This document shows, in pieces, positions 45,661-56,868 of a DNA stretch of 64,000 nt. How positions within the stretch are numbered: position 1 is the stretch's first letter; each line of letters begins with the position of its first letter. Where the stretch lies: assembly GCA_948567375.1 (NCBI GenBank), contig OX419762.1:31946608-32010607 (forward strand), given 5' to 3'. The notes below the pieces were generated by a model. That model was given only the letters and a program-made list of their open reading frames with translations. It was not told the origin of the DNA and did not search any database. The translations under genes and the position numbers were made by a program. The DNA comes from Lunularia cruciata. Its lineage: Eukaryota > Streptophyta > Marchantiopsida > Lunulariales > Lunulariaceae.

Positions 45661-45998
45661 CATAATAAAGTGTTAGTTATATCAACTCACCCTTTGCTAA
45701 AACAACACATCTTATATCTTATGATGCATAACTTATTTTAATTATCTATAGTAATAGATTTTGTAATAGACCAAGGAGAAAAATAAGAGAATAGAAGATC
45801 AATTGAAAAGTATCAACTGAGTGAAACTCCAAAGCTTAGGTTGAGTCTCCACTTTGGTATTTATAGTAAACTAAGTGCAAGATTCCAAAGACAGTTTCCT
45901 TTTAGAAATTACCTGTCTTGGAGTACAAGCTAATTGCACACTTCACAAATTAAGTTATGCATCATAGGGTGTGTTGATATAACTAACACTTTATTATA
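45661..45998. repeat. Second inverted pair enclosing an inverted LTR end
   Basis: AATAAAGTGTTAGTTATATC at 45664 and ATGATGCATAACTTA at 45721 recur in reverse complement at 45950-45998; the left arm carries about 33 extra bases. Between them, from about 45755, lies TGTAATAGACCAAGGAG..., the reverse complement of a chromovirus LTR 3' end, with TATTTATAG. Probably a fragmentary LTR in minus orientation. Confidence 0.6.
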
Positions 45999-46002
45999 CT
46001 AT

Positions 46003-46517
46003 TTAGAGAAAAGTGCGACCGTGTAGAAAACATGAAGGATGGGAAGACCCCATCAAGCCGTACAAGTGTGAGACAAAAATACTATACTACTATACAATTG
46101 TAGGATTAGACAATTAGAGGTTTCAGTTTTTTATACTAATAGAAATTTAGAGTTCAACCCTTTTTAAGCGGCGGAACCCCTAAAATTTTAGAGGTCATGT
46201 ATTGAGGTGATATGTAACTTTTAAAGGCTATAGAGTCTTTATCCATAAAAAAATTGAACCTTGAAGAACTATGGGTCACCTTTGGGAATACTCTATAGCT
46301 GTAAAATGTTATAGGTCTTATATGGATGTAACTCGGAACTTTTAGGGCTACGAGGTCTTTAACTATAAAATATTGAAAGTTGAATTTCTATAAATTGTGA
46401 AGGCTATATAAGGATCAGTACTGATACGAGAATTTCATACCGATAGTGTTGGGACTTAGCCCCATTTCACCTCTTTCTCTCCTTCGTGTTTTCTAAACGG
46501 TCGCTTTTTTCCTCTAA
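46003..46517. mobile_element. Small terminal-inverted-repeat element (515 bp), non-autonomous
   Basis: About 42 bp at each end are inverted copies: left TTAGAG.AAAAGTGCGACCG... (46003-46044) and right 46476-46517, whose reverse complement reads TTAGAGGAAAAAAGCGACCG. No coding capacity. No target duplication is obvious, so the exact ends are tentative. It could be a MULE-like or other TIR element. A third related end occurs at 46687-46735 and a trace at 50396-50425. Confidence 0.5.
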
Positions 46518-46686
46518 CTTGAGAACTAAAACCTCCACTTGTCTAATAATGTAAATATTATAACAAGGTGATGTTTTATCGATCCATCTTCGAAGGTGAC
46601 TCGTGACTTTTATGGGTGGTCACTTATAAAATGCATATGGTTTACCCATAAATTTAAATCTTAAATCTTTATACTTACACTATAAT

Positions 46687-46776
46687 GTGAAGAAGGCGAT
46701 TGCGGAGAAAACAAAGGATGGGAAGACCCCCATCGAGCCATCACAAAAAAAAAGGTAAAATGGGGCTAAGCCCAAA
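46687..46776 (+). repeat. Third copy of the TIR-like end
   Basis: GAAGGCGATTGCGGAGAAAA, then AAAGGATGGGAAGACCCCCA and AATGGGGCTAAGCCC, match the right end of 46003-46517 in reverse complement. It directly abuts the inverted arm at 46777. Confidence 0.5.
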
Positions 46777-46940
46777 TAGAGTCTATATGAGAAATTTACC
46801 CTATCGCACCTAAGATATCCAAGCTATGCAAGTTGTACGGTCTACACACAATTGGAGCATCTGAAGAAACATCACCTAATGTGATTGTTCTCCCTTGGAT
46901 TGCACCCGCCACTGCCCTATGTAGAGCAATGGACACACAC
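46777..46940 (-). repeat. Inverted arm (left) flanking the CpG-richer island
   Basis: The reverse complement aligns over its whole length (164 bp) with 51424-51586 (163 bp), for example GTGTGTCCATT, CAATCACA.TAGGTGATG, ACAACTTGCATAGCT and TTTCTCATATAGACTCTA. Identity is roughly three quarters to four fifths by eye. Confidence 0.8.
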
Positions 46941-47886
46941 TGTTTACATTACACACTACAATAAGGTATTGTTATATCCGGATGGATATAACAATAACAA
47001 TGGACATAACAATGGATCCATCTCCAGATGCGACTCTGAACTTTATGGCTAGTCACCTATAAAATGTCTATTATCTATCCATAAATTTAAATTCTATATT
47101 GCTATGGATATTTTTAACTTTGATGGGTATTCACGCATCACATGAGAGATTATAATAATTATTTTTGATGATAATGATGAATATTTTATGGATAAAAGCC
47201 TCCATATCCATAAAATGTTCCTAGTCATCGCGGGAGGTCACCCCTAAATATTTTGTGGAAATATGGAATTTTAATATTTCTTTGGGTACCTATGGAGTTC
47301 TTATTGAAACTTCAGATGTTTATCATCTTCTCGTAACCTAAACCCTAACTCTATAAACACCCGTAAATTTACATTTAAAACTCTATAATGTAAATAACAA
47401 TTGAGAACCTGCGGTCCGAGGCTTTGACAAAAAGATTATCGGATACAACACCGGACATCGGATTCGTGTTGACTGGTGTACGAGAACCCTAATTCTGCTC
47501 GACGATTTAAGGGATATCTAGCAGTGAGATGCCAGATCGTTTCGATCGACGGTGATCTGCATCTTGTGGATTGCAGAGAGTTAGCTATCTCTCGGTGCCG
47601 TGTTGATGTGGATTACCGGAACCGTGGTAGACCACAGTGGCGAGAACGATCTATCAGCCAAAGCCGAGGGCAATTGTATCTCTCATGTACTAAGGCAGGG
47701 GAACTTGGATGACGGCAACTGCGGACGTCTTCCAGCTCGCCTTGCGTGCTTCGTATCTTCCATAACACTAGCCGCATTGCGATTAATCTGGTTTGTTCGA
47801 TGAATCAGGCTCATGCGACGGACAACCCGCGTGTGCAAGCGAGTAGCGAAGTTAGGGAACCCTGAACTTTGTAGCTCTTTTTACTC

Positions 47887-47932
47887 GTTGTGGAAATCGA
47901 TTGTGTTACTCTACACAATCGATTTCCACAAC
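47887..47932. repeat. Perfect inverted repeat, 20-bp arms, 6-bp loop
   Basis: GTTGTGGAAATCGATTGTGT at 47887-47906 and its exact reverse complement at 47913-47932, loop TACTCT. Confidence 0.97.
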
Positions 47933-48245
47933 TCCAGGTCCGAATATTTGAGAACAATTTCGCTTTTGTACTCCATCGTCCTCGTCTGTGTCTGTGAGGT
48001 TGCATCCGCTTCTCTATCTGAAGGCCATCCGATTTGCTTCGATCGTCAATTGCGGAGCCCTGACATCTAACCATTTCTTTCGTCATGTGAAGTGTATGAA
48101 CCTCGCTTTTCCTTGTACGTCTGGTCCTAATCGTAAATAGCATCAGGCTCCGCTATAGTTCTAGCTACAGATATGTACAATCCAGGGAGTGGTGCCAAAG
48201 AGTTTCATCGATACGTAGCTCAAAAGCCCCCATAAGCGTCCTAGC

Positions 48246-48287
48246 GACGAGTCGCAAGATTGATGGTAATCAATCTTGCAACTCGTC
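48246..48287. repeat. Inverted repeat, 19-bp arms, 4-bp loop
   Basis: GACGAGTCGCAAGATTGAT at 48246-48264 pairs with 48269-48287 with one G-T type mismatch; loop GGTA. Confidence 0.95.
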
Positions 48288-48897
48288 ATAGCGTCTTGCG
48301 GGGCATTTGCAATCATCAGCCCCTCCGTTGCTGGTTACCCAGAAACTAGGAATATTTGAGTCAGAGTAAGTAGCTACCGGATTCCAAAAGACATGATCTA
48401 TGGCGGGCTTCCTGCTCACTGTACAGACGTTCGAATGCGATCTCCGTAAAGACCCCCATCCTTAACTACGATTTGAAAGTCCTCCGGCGCTTCTACCTTG
48501 ATAGGTCTCACCCATTACCGCCACAGTGCAGAAAGATCGCAATCTGTCGCAAGGGTAAATTTAGTAGGCTTCGCCTTGTGTGTCGTACAGAACTGGCCAT
48601 CATCAAATGGCAAGTTTCTGTAACTCAGGACTTGGTTCCCTTGGAGATTAGAACTCTTCGAAGTCCCCCCCTGCAGCTCGTATCTCATTCTTTCAAATGA
48701 CGTGAGTTTGATTCAAGGAAGTTAAATATAGCTATGTTAAGCTACTCCTACGGCCGATAGGTGAGCACATAAATCATTACGACTTGACGGAGTTGGATGA
48801 AATGACAATCTTGCGGTTCTGTCGTGTCTTCACCAAAGTAGGCCTGGGTCTGAAAGTGCTGTGCCTTGTTGCCAATGCTGAGCGCATACGAATCCAA

Positions 48898-49284
48898 GAG
48901 CTGTATTGAGGTTTTTACTAACTTGAAAGGCCCTTTTCAAATATCTACTTCCCATGGGATTGCGCATGTGAAGAAGATTTGAAAATAGTTTTTGATTGAT
49001 TGTTAGCTGGGTGATTTTACAGCTTCCGAGGAGTTGATGCGCCTGGATGAGACATACCAGAGATATGATTGCATGTCTTCAGCATAACGTCGGTCCTTGA
49101 GCTGTATTGAGTTTTTTACTAACTTGAAAGGCCCTAGTTAAATATCTACTTCCCATGCGGGTGCGCATGTGAAGAAAATTTGAAAAGATTGTGAGCTGCG
49201 TGATTTAGAGCTTCCGAGGTGTCGATGCGCCTGGATGAGACATACCAGAGATATGATTACATGTCTTCACCATAACGTCTGTCC
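48898..49284. repeat. Tandem duplication of about 200 bp
   Basis: Unit 1 48898-49098, unit 2 49099-49284. Both start GAGCTGTATTGAG and share ACTTGAAAGGCCC, AATATCTACTTCCCATG, TGCGCATGTGAAGAA and TGCGCCTGGATGAGACATAC. Unit 2 has a short internal deletion. Confidence 0.92.
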
Positions 49285-50560
49285 GTAGTTGCAGCTTGTG
49301 AATGTTTGATACAGATGTACAATCTGTATTTTAATTCTGCTTAGTTCTCGATTAGTTTTATTTGACTAGTTATATAAAGTGAGTAGGTCCTCGGATTGCA
49401 ACTGCTTGCATTGTTGGTGTCACTCTACAGGTTAAGCCAGGCAACTGAGTCTTTTTCGACGATGCTATTAAATCTTTATCTGTGGAGTTGAATTTGATTT
49501 TCGTTTACAAATATCAAAATGATCTGCCCTCCCAGGTAATCACTTCCCTTTGAATGCCGATCATTTTGACTTTGGTAAACCGAAGTTGAATTCAAGCACT
49601 CACCGACCTCTGATTGACAAACACTCGCAAATTTTCGGACCAAGCTGACATCGAATCAAGAACACTAGACTGATGTCCTTCTTGGTATGGACTCTTGAAC
49701 AGGCAGATTCATCTGTATACCTTTCACTCTTTCTTAGGAACGCCTTTCCATATCTCGAATTGTATTGTGCCACTGCTCCTGACCTCACAACATTTTATCA
49801 TGGAGTCGTCGTATATCCGGGGAGTGCATACGATAGACAAAGAAGCGACAAGAGAAGCAGGAATTAGGATTAGGCGAGGTGTTGTAAAGCAGTACAGTAC
49901 TTCGTCACTCGACACTCCCACATTCGGTACCACTAGCAATATCAACGTGTGTTGCACACACAGTAAGCGCACTACCATAGCTCCTAAGGCTAAGTGATTT
50001 TGTCGTTACGGTTCTTACACTAAACAATGATACACGATGTAGGGATGCAAAATTATTCGAGGGAATCAGTCTATGGGGAAGCGGAAACGAAGTTTAATCT
50101 GGAGTTCTCTTATCTCTTGCCACCACGACGTTCTATGAACCTACCCGCAATGCAATCTAAGTTTCCACACGAAACTACCTTACGTATTTTCTAACTCCGG
50201 TGAATAACTGCGTGCCGCGGCTCCAAAATTTCTACGTCAACAGGGGAGCGATAATGCGCAGTTTGGTGAATTCAAGCGCAGTCCTTACCGTATACATGGA
50301 CTCTAAATGTACAGTTCTATAGATACTTTTCTTTTCCGAAATTGATAAACGTAATATCAAAATTGATACAAACTTGGTAAAAGGCGAATCCATAGTGAAC
50401 ACGAAGGATGGGATTATCTCACAAAAACCACATACTGTATAATGATAACTCTACTCGTGAGCCGCTGGCGTCAAGCGAGATGTAGAGACGGGCTGGCAAG
50501 TTAAGAGAAGTGTGATTTATTACGAGACAGGCCATAATCTTCAACGTTGTCCTAGGGCCG

Positions 50561-50960
50561 ATGAAGTTAAGAAATGGTTTTACAAAATAAATTAAGATTA
50601 ATTTTAGTTTGAAGCTTTCATTTAAAAGTTATCTAAATAATTTATAGGTTAAATTTCTGTTAATATTTAGATGATATGTTTTTATATAAATATAAAGATA
50701 AAAGAATTTGAACTTTTCTAAATTATTTAGAAATATAAAATTATTATAAATTTAAATATGTATAATTATATATAATTTAGAGTAATTTTAAATTTTATAT
50801 GAAATTTTAAATATACTATCATTACCATGTATTGGTGATGAAAGAAGAATAATTGATGAGGAAAATAATAATTTTAGGAAAGCCAAACGGGAAAGGGAGT
50901 TATGTGGTCTAGAAATGGATTAATTTAGGAGAGAAACATAAAGGCAAAACGAATATCCAA
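50561..50960. other. Very AT-rich stretch
   Basis: Low-complexity A/T sequence around 50580-50830. No gene or structured repeat seen. Confidence 0.6.
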
Positions 50961-51113
50961 TTAGTTAATATCAGCTAATAAGATACCAAATTTCAAGTTA
51001 TCAACAGATTGCCAATACGAGATAACACAAGATGGGAGTTAGTTAATATCAGCTAATAAGATACCAAATTTCAAGTTATCAACAGATTGCCAATACGAGA
51101 TAACACAAGATGG
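50961..51113. repeat. Tandem repeat, 2 x 78 bp
   Basis: TTAGTTAATATCAGCTAATA...CACAAGATGG at 50961 repeats at 51039 without a difference over the shared 75 bases, so the duplication is recent relative to everything around it. Confidence 0.95.
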
Positions 51114-51423
51114 TTGAACATGGACTAGAATATGAAGATTTGAGGGATTAATGCTAGGATATATAAGTTGCAAATGTAAATTCTATTTTAAAGAACCTTG
51201 AGTAGTTCAATTATGCACATAATGATAAGTTTAGTATGAACTACATGTCAACTTCCACATTGAGATTATTTATATTTCGAGAAATGTTAAATAAGCATAC
51301 AAGACTTGAATCCACTTTCTAGCCTATACAAGACCTATAATCCACGTTTAGCGAGAGCTTATCATGTTAGATGCAAGGGGTTACCACTCTCACTCTTATA
51401 CGTTGTAGCATATTTTAGGCAGC

Positions 51424-51586
51424 GTGTGTCCATTACTCTTAAGGGGCAATGGCTGATGAAATCCATAAGAGAGCAATCACACTAGGTGATGCTTCTTCGG
51501 ATGCTCCTGTTGTTTCTATTGACCATACAACTTGCATAGCTCAAATATCTTAGGTGCAGTAGTGCATATTTCTCATATAGACTCTA
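51424..51586 (+). repeat. Inverted arm (right) flanking the CpG-richer island
   Basis: Partner of 46777-46940 in opposite orientation. It runs directly into the Tat-like pol remains starting near 51590. Confidence 0.8.
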
Positions 51587-51589
51587 TGC

Positions 51590-52570
51590 ATGGTGGATTT
51601 TGTTATGCAAGAGTTCACCTGCTTGTTCCAGTGAAGAAGTGTATACACCATGAGAATGCAGACTTTATCTCAAGGTTTGGCAATAAAAGATCAGTACAAG
51701 GATCCAAAGGAAGACTTTCTTGGAAAAGAGCTATTCTAGTTAAAAACATCTTGAGAGACCACTACAAGGAAGAATATAGATACTTGTAAAGCTTACAATG
51801 CCCTAAAGAATTGGATCCTGAATATAGGATAGTGTTTTGTCACCAGATGGGACCTTACCAACCAAAGAGTAGACTCATCTTCAAATTGGGAGCATATGAA
51901 GTCTTATTAAGGTGCTTGGAGTCCTACTTGGAAGCCTCAAGAGGACACTAAACATTAAAGAACATTGTTAAGAAGATATTGACAACTTAGTATTAGCCCC
52001 TAATGTAAAGATGTGCATGAATACATCAAGAAATGTGACAATAGCCAGAAGATTGGTAATCCCACTCCTAGCATGCAATGGATCTTAAGACCAATTTTAC
52101 CTCTAGCACCATTTGGGGAATGGGGTATTGACTTTGTGGGACTAACTCAATTATCTACAAGAACCACAAGGAAGAGTTACATCCTAGTAGGAAAAAATTA
52201 TGCTACCAAGATGGTAGAGGTGGAAACTTCATGGGAGGATGATGCAAAAATAGTGCAAAGTTCTTCTTCCATAACAAAATTTCCAGTTATGGCTACCTAT
52301 TGAAATTTGTAACTGATCAAGAGACTCATTTCTTGAATAATTTCATAAAATCCATTATTGAGTACTTCCAAATCAAAGACCAAAAGACAACTCCTTAAAA
52401 TCCAAAGGCAAATGGATTGAGAGAGAAATCCAATGGGCATCTATATAGAATAGTCAACAAGGTAATCATAAACTATGAATATGATTGGAATGTCAAGTTA
52501 CTAGATGCACTTTGGGCTTACTATACTATAGAGAAGATCATGCCTAGACAAATGCCATGTGTGATAACTC
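51590..52570 (+). pseudogene. Ty3/gypsy (Tat/Athila-like) RNase H end and integrase
   Basis: The RNase H tail ADFISR with a following acidic/Lys linker is near 51661-51780, then LQCPKELDPEYRIVFCHQMG. The integrase zinc/core begins in the frame 52013-52303: KKCDNSQKIGNPTPSMQWIL, PFGEWGIDFVGLTQLSTRTT (first Asp), YILVGKNYATKMVEVE. It continues at 52310-52550 with KFVTDQETHFLNNFIKSIIE (second Asp), NPKANGLREKSNG (Glu) and DWNVKLLDALWAYYT. The typical TQLS/PSMQW words fit plant Tat/Athila-type integrase. Stops and a frameshift between blocks; no C-terminus. Confidence 0.85.
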
Positions 52571-53589
52571 AATGTTGACATACTTATAGTATAGTCAATA
52601 AGAATAGTTTGTTCACATGAGGATATTGATCAGAAATGCCTAAGAATGAAGCACACACACTTGTCACCAAATCTTAGTTCATTTATTGTTTCCTTTTTAA
52701 CCTATTGTGCATGAACCACTCCTAGAAGGGGATAATATCACCCTTTGTGGTGCATTATAGTGAAAATAAAAATTCAAAATATGACTTTCACTCTAATATC
52801 TAGCCAAGATTGCTCTTGAAGGTGATGGTTTGTCCAACTTCAAGTGCCATTCCATTCCAAAGATGCAGTTATAACAAGTGTGTTCCACCCTTCCTAGAAG
52901 GCACAACTTACCGGATTAACCTTCATGCTACTCCTTTCCTAAGCTTTTTGATTTTGTGGTTCTACCTATACGGTGAGCCTCCCAATCCATTTATTGCACA
53001 AGTTCACTCCTTCAAGTCATTCATTTCACACCTTGATCATGGGCGAGTACCTATTTGGCACTAAGCATCAAAGACCTATTGTGAAATTTCTCACCTCTAC
53101 TCTTGCATAGACACCAAATAACATACAAAATGAAGGACATAGAACTTGCAAAAAAGTAGACTTACTCTTTATTGGTAATCAAAGTATGCATTACACAAAA
53201 GAACAAACACAAGTGCTAGTGGCACTTAACCTTATATACTAATCTCGCTCCAAGCTGAAGGGATCAACATCCCAAGTGAATCTTGAAAAATCTTGATCTA
53301 AACTGTCCATCACTGATTTTACTATCCTAATCATGTCTCATCCTAATCATTTATAGAATGCTATAGATTCCCACACTAATTGGACTCCTAAACATGTTTG
53401 GTAGACATCATACCCTACCTATTCTATTTTCAGTGTACAAACCCAAGAACCTATACCAACCCGAGGGCATTCCTCCCTCAACTCTATACAACTCCGTGCA
53501 CTTAACTTTGAGAGCATTCCTCTAAAATATATACAATGCTGAGTGCAAGCATGACTGGCTAACTCAAAGTGCTCAAATACTGCTCAACT
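52571..53589. other. Stretch without recognisable gene
   Basis: Between the truncated integrase and coiled-coil copy 5. The open frame at 52810-53064 has no family words and looks like chance. Nothing else is supported. Confidence 0.5.
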
Positions 53590-55944
53590 TTGAGTATCTA
53601 TTCCTTACTAAAGAATGCTTTCCTTACCAAAGGAATTCCTCTTGGGATAGTGCCTTGGACTGGAACTACTTGAGGTGAAGGACTTTGTTCAACTCTAAGG
53701 TATCTAATGAGTTGGTTTGTATAGACTTGATATTTAGCTATCTCCAGCAAGAAGGTCTAGCATTCTTCATTAAACTTCTTGTCTAAATTCTCCTTCAAGT
53801 GCAAGGATAGGCTATTCATGCATTCCTCCTCATAGGCATGATTTTCTAAGCATTGGACCTGCATCTTCAATTCATGGTATTGGTCCTCAAGGTGCATATT
53901 GGTCCTTCTTCCTTCAACATCTCCATGAACAGGGCCTAGGTCTCTTTTAGAGGTACACTACCTTCAATTGGTCTTCTTTTCTTTGCTTTGACTACCTACT
54001 CCATTTAGCCTTCTGATCTTCCAACATTTGGAGGCTTCCGCATGCTTAATTTTCTTGTTCTTTGCCTCCTTGGTGAGACATTCTAGTTGTGCTGATACTT
54101 TGTTTTGGTACTCTTGCATTTGCAACTTCAATGTAACTACTCGGTCACATTTCTCCTTCAGAACACTCCAAGTGTTATCCACCTCTTAGCACTTGCTGTG
54201 AAGTTATTCTTTGGCTTCCTTCTTGAACTGGTTGAACTTGAGGTGGAGTGCCTTCCAATCCCCTTCAAACCTTTGAATCTTTGATGCTTGATGATCATGT
54301 TCATTTTCTTCAGTGGCACTTCTCCTCTTTAGCTCCTAGTTCTCCTACAAAAAGGCACTTGTTTTTTAAACCTCTGCCTTGTACATGTCTCTGGCCTTTG
54401 TTGCCTCATCCTTCACCAGGTCTTCTCTTGCCTTCCAAGTGTAGACCTACTTGTGCATGGTTTTGATCAGCATGGAGAGTCAACCACATCAAGGTCAGTG
54501 GCTTGATATTGGAGCAACAACACCTCCAATAATTGCAGTGTAGTGCCCACCAAGTGGATGATGAGCCTCAAGCCCTCCTGCACTTGCACTAACTTGGAAC
54601 TTGTAGGTGCCTCTAGCACTTTGATTTGGACTTCATGTGCAGTCTCAAGAAGATCAATTACAATGTTAACCTTTTCTTCTTCTTCTTTGGCATTTCTATG
54701 ATTTGGTCCTCTTCCTCAATGCAATCATGTGCCTCCTCTTCTCTTCTCGGCCAAAGTTCTTGGTCCTTCAAGCACTTGGCCTAATCTTGCATCTCTTCTA
54801 TAACTTCTTCTTCTTGCACATCCGGACTCAACGGTACTTGCTTGGGCACTATTGCTTCCTCCACCATATGCTCTTCTTCATATGCAAGGCACTTGTCTAT
54901 GTTTTGGTCCTACACTTGAGAAGCAGATTAGGAATCTTCCTAGGTTTATTCTCCTTCTTTCTCATCTCTTGAAGTGTAGGTTGATCCTTACAAAGCAAAG
55001 GATCCTTCATCCTCCTTGTCTTCATCTTCATCCACCTCAATTTTCTTGGCCTCATCTTCTAAAGAGGACACTTCAACAATCTAGGCACTTGACTTTGACT
55101 TCTTGGTTAGAGGAAGTGATTTCTTCTTTGAAGTGGTGTTCTTCCTCTTTGGAGCTTGGGGCAAGGCCAGTCTTTCATCTACAGGTATAAATTGTACTAT
55201 ATTTACAAACTTTGCATCCAATAGCAGATACTTGGCAATCTATGTAGGTCCTTTAGGTTGCACTAAAAAATAACCTAGAAGATGAAAATGTGTAGGGAAT
55301 CTCTTCCTTTCTTCCTTAGTTAGAAGATTTGTCTCCATGTAGTAGTGCACTGCAAAAGGAGCAATGTAAGTGGCTTCTTCTTTGTCTTCAAAGTCTTGGT
55401 GTAGCAGCTTGCACTACTTGTCAAATGTTTTGGCACAATCTATAGACTCTCTTGCATAGATATAATCAAAGAACACAACCTAAACTTTGGTTAAGTAGGT
55501 GGTTTGTTTTGTTTGAAAAGCTTCATAATTTCTTCTATGATTGCTCTTCAAGCAAGGTCCTTGTAATTAGCTATACTCCATACATTGTACTTGGAGCACT
55601 TGCTATTGAATTGACTTTTGACCTCATGGGTAAGCTCCTTATCCATGAATTTACTATCTAGTGTGATGGCTCTTGCAGCCCTAATATCCAAGTCAAGGTA
55701 CCATTTGCCAATAGTCCTTTGTCCAATTCAATGGGTTACCTTTCATTCCCCTTGAAGCGTTCACTCTCTTGCCTCTCATCTTATGAATCATATGGAAGTT
55801 GGACAAATCCTAATTCCAGAGTAGGAATCCCAAGTGTTTACTTCTAATCACATCCATCCTACAATATATTGCCCATTTTTTCACAACAAGGGATTTAAGG
55901 ATGGCCTCACGTACCTTCTTGTAAGTCTTAAGAGTCACTACCAT
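53590..55944 (-). pseudogene. Distant member of the coiled-coil family (copy 5)
   Basis: The likely ATG is at 55944-55942 (MVVTLKTYKKVREAILKSLV). The order parallels copies 2-4. LGFLLWN is followed by KGNPLNWTKDYWQM (others: RGNPARWTKSDWRLVL). TTYLTK and FFDYIYARESIDCAKTF correspond to TTYVMKHQAMFFHKIFAGEP. YIAPFAVHYYMETNLL with FPTHFHL corresponds to YIVPFATHFYLRLNLL with FHFHPNL. A Lys-rich stretch, an acidic DEDEDKEDEG segment and a coiled coil follow (KLQMQEYQNKVSAQLECLTK near 54100, DQYHELKMQVQCLENHAYEE near 53880). Many stops. No 755-bp LTR-like block is found after it. Confidence 0.6.
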
Positions 55945-56868
55945 GGTTCTTGCACATAAAAGGATGCTATAAGCTACTATTGTACTATGGCTAGTACCTC
56001 ACTTCACTCCAAGTACTTGAGATTGCATCGAGTGACACTCTCAAAAACAACACTTAGTACTCACTTCTTCACAAAAAGTTGTAAAACACCTCTCAATCAG
56101 CTAAGAAAATAGATTGATTTGCAAAAATTGCTATTGTATGCCAAGCACTTCAATTTAGACACCCAGATCCAAGTCATTCCTTAGCACTTCAATTGTTACA
56201 AAGCAGGTAGGCACTTGCTATTATGTAGGCAAAGGCCTCTACATGTTGTCCTTGGGACAAAGTCACTCTCCCACATGCCAATATCATAGTTTGCCTTTCT
56301 CTCTCTGGGAATACACAAGGTGCTTAGCTGTGGAACTAATGGATCCGAGGTTGTGTGTAAATCTGTCACTACTAGCCTGAGCATATGTCTCACCCAACCA
56401 GCAGAATCCTCCACTCTTTTTTTTGGTATTCTTGTTATTGGGTAGGGTAATAACGGACAACCCAACCTATCATCATAACATGCACTCCTAGTCTGATGGT
56501 CATCACTTCAAGTATTACCAAGGAGAAATACACATCACTCCTAAAAGGAAAGAACCTAAGCGCAAAGCCCACACACCAATCCTGACCAATTGGGCGTACA
56601 AACAGGCATGCAAGCATGGAAAGGATACAATCACAAGAATTCAACAATAAATCTTTGTGTTTTTTTGTTGGAAATGAGCTTTAGAGCCTTCTTGATCTGT
56701 CATCAAGCTAATTTCACGCTATACTCCAAGCTTCCTTTAATATATACTTCAAGTTTCAACCAATTTCTAATCCAAGTGTGGAATTTTATGTCTTTTTTAC
56801 AAGAAAAACTCTATGCAACTCATATGGACATAACTTAGATATGCATATTCTATGATTCAATGAAAAGT
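55945..56868. other. Spacer between coiled-coil copies 4 and 5
   Basis: No gene recognised. It lies upstream (minus sense) of copy 5 and ends at the outer terminus of the copy 4 LTR-like block. Confidence 0.5.

Larger units (their letters stand above)
46941..50560. other. CpG-richer island with no recognised gene
   Basis: From about 47400 the sequence is visibly richer in G+C and CpG than the surrounding retroelement sequence, and CpG is not depleted. Open frames (47476-47712 plus; 48143-47811 minus; 48473-48700 plus) carry no family words and no supporting signals, so I do not call them genes. It contains a perfect 20-bp palindrome (47887-47932), a near-perfect one (48246-48287) and a 200-bp tandem duplication (48898-49284). 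It could be low-copy intergenic DNA, a transferred organellar fragment or gene remains. Confidence 0.4.

Noticed and set aside
47476-47712. Open frame of 78 codons in the CpG-richer island as a gene
   Set aside because: No family words, no second exon with matching phase, and short competing frames on both strands; chance cannot be excluded.
47811-48143. 110-codon minus-strand frame in the island
   Set aside because: It overlaps the perfect hairpin, has no recognisable motif, and its composition fits a chance frame in GC-richer DNA.
48425-48450. GTTCGAATGC, resembling a tRNA T-arm
   Set aside because: No acceptor stem, D-arm or anticodon arm could be paired around it.
52810-53064. 84-codon plus-strand frame as an env-like ORF following the Tat integrase
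   Set aside because: No signal peptide plus transmembrane pattern, no family similarity, and the integrase itself is truncated before it.
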